A program made the translations under genes and the position numbers. Of a stretch of 64,000 nucleotides of DNA, positions 63,696-64,000 are shown piece after piece. The DNA is taken from positions 347,645 to 411,644 of the forward strand of contig WJPL01000003.1 in NCBI GenBank assembly GCA_009649675.1, written 5' to 3'. Numbering within the stretch: the first letter of the stretch is position 1; the number at the start of each line of letters is the position of its first letter. The DNA is from Alphaproteobacteria bacterium HT1-32. Lineage in GTDB: Bacteria; Pseudomonadota; Alphaproteobacteria; Rhodospirillales; HT1-32. The notes beneath the pieces were generated by a model. It saw only the letters and a list, made by a program, of their open reading frames with translations. It was not told the origin of the DNA and did not search any database.

Positions 63696-63717
63696 TATAT
63701 CTATATTTCATGATATA
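63696..63717 (+). promoter_or_regulatory. candidate ArsR operator and promoter
   Basis: TATATC (63696-63701) and GATATA (63712-63717) form an inverted repeat with a 10-bp spacer that reaches the ATG of the following ArsR-family gene. A TTGACA box lies at 63682-63687. Self-repression from such a site is usual for ArsR proteins. The -10 element is not clear. Confidence 0.45.
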
Positions 63718-64000
63718 TGGATAACTATGATGCTCTCAAAATCTTTTCCGCTTTATCCCAGCAAACGCGGCTCGACGTCTTTCGTCTTCTTGTGAAAGCC
63801 GGGGCGGAAGGTGCTTTGTCCGGCGAGATCGGTGACCAGCTGGATGTTCGCCAGAACACCATGTCGGCCAATCTCGCCGTTCTGCTGAATGCCGGCCTTG
63901 TCCGCAATGAACGGCAGGGCCGGACAATTCGCTATTATGCTGATTTCGAGGCGGTGCGCGGCCTGCTTGCCTTCCTGATGGAAGATTGTTGCGGGGGAAA
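63717..64000 (+). CDS. ArsR-family transcriptional regulator, 5' part
   Basis: Truncated by the window end; 94 codons visible from the ATG at 63717 (MDNYDALKIFSALSQQTRLD). Winged helix: GEIGDQLDVRQNTMSANLAVLLNAGLVRNERQGRTIRYYADF. The visible end FLMEDCCGG carries the C-terminal vicinal cysteines seen in proteobacterial arsenic regulators that bind As(III). Arsenic resistance genes may therefore follow just outside the window. The preceding region is AT-rich. Confidence 0.85.
   Translation, partial: MDNYDALKIFSALSQQTRLDVFRLLVKAGAEGALSGEIGDQLDVRQNTMSANLAVLLNAGLVRNERQGRTIRYYADFEAVRGLLAFLMEDCCGG

Overview
The window is chromosomal DNA of a flagellated, aerobic alphaproteobacterium. The evidence is the gene order mltB-rlpA-D,D-carboxypeptidase-tmk-holB-metG-tatD-MBL hydrolase, a short flagellin behind a sigma-54-type promoter, two-cysteine OxyR with a clade-3 catalase, and DUF853, DUF2161, DUF4169 and DUF2189 proteins that are common in that class. 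Most of the sequence is moderately GC-rich and densely coded. The stretches around 21.8-23.9 kb, 40.4-41.3 kb and 47.6-47.9 kb are visibly more AT-rich. I cannot place the genus; a Rhodospirillales- or Sneathiella-like organism is a guess from gene content only. I see no rRNA, CRISPR array, transposase or integrase.

Layout. 0-3 kb: 3' end of an AceE-type/transketolase-like E1 gene, then a minus-strand mazG-lipoprotein-phosphotransacylase operon. 3-6.3 kb: peroxide defence (oxyR, katA, peroxiredoxin-like gene) with a shared terminator. 6.7-15.8 kb: long minus-strand housekeeping run for cell wall, dTMP synthesis, clamp loader and methionyl-tRNA synthetase. 15.8-18.1 kb: response regulator with an Hpt-like tail and a flagellin gene with a structured leader. 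18.2-21.6 kb: SDR, aspartic protease, psuG-psuK. 21.7-23.9 kb: tRNA-Ser(UGA) followed by an AT-rich accessory patch with a predicted HNH restriction enzyme and an orphan secreted protein.

24.7-34.5 kb: a compact eight-gene minus-strand operon (EhuABCD-like amino-acid ABC transporter, DpaL-like PLP lyase, cytosolic BisC-like molybdoenzyme, M20 amidohydrolase, M24 peptidase). It is divergent from an Lrp/AsnC regulator, with a perfect 14-bp inverted repeat in the control region. It looks like an uptake and degradation pathway for an unidentified, probably acylated and/or oxidised amino-acid derivative, and it is the best candidate here for an undescribed system. 34.5-40.4 kb: flavoprotein, MFS transporter, then an AMP-forming ligase with a TmpA-TmpB-like pair that should oxidatively cleave an aminoalkylphosphonate.

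40.4-50.7 kb: lipoprotein, nitroreductase, HerA-like ATPase, VOC protein, class II aldolase, and an aromatic-type FAD monooxygenase divergent from a MarR regulator across a perfect palindromic operator; then DUF2161 nuclease-fold protein, cupin, TspO, methyltransferase, orphan ParA and a membrane protein. 50.7-56.2 kb: complete peptide/nickel-type ABC importer. 56.6-63.2 kb: hydrolase-OsmC fusion, TSUP carrier, NUDIX hydrolase, cysK-sseA-GNAT sulfur operon, DUF4169 and a histone-H1-tailed protein of unknown function. 63.4-64 kb: tRNA-Lys(UUU), a strong stem-loop, and the start of an ArsR-family regulator cut by the window edge.

All calls come from reading the sequence and from memory of protein families; no database search was run. 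Where the longest open frame starts upstream of the likely start, I used the downstream start supported by a ribosome binding site or family length, and said so.
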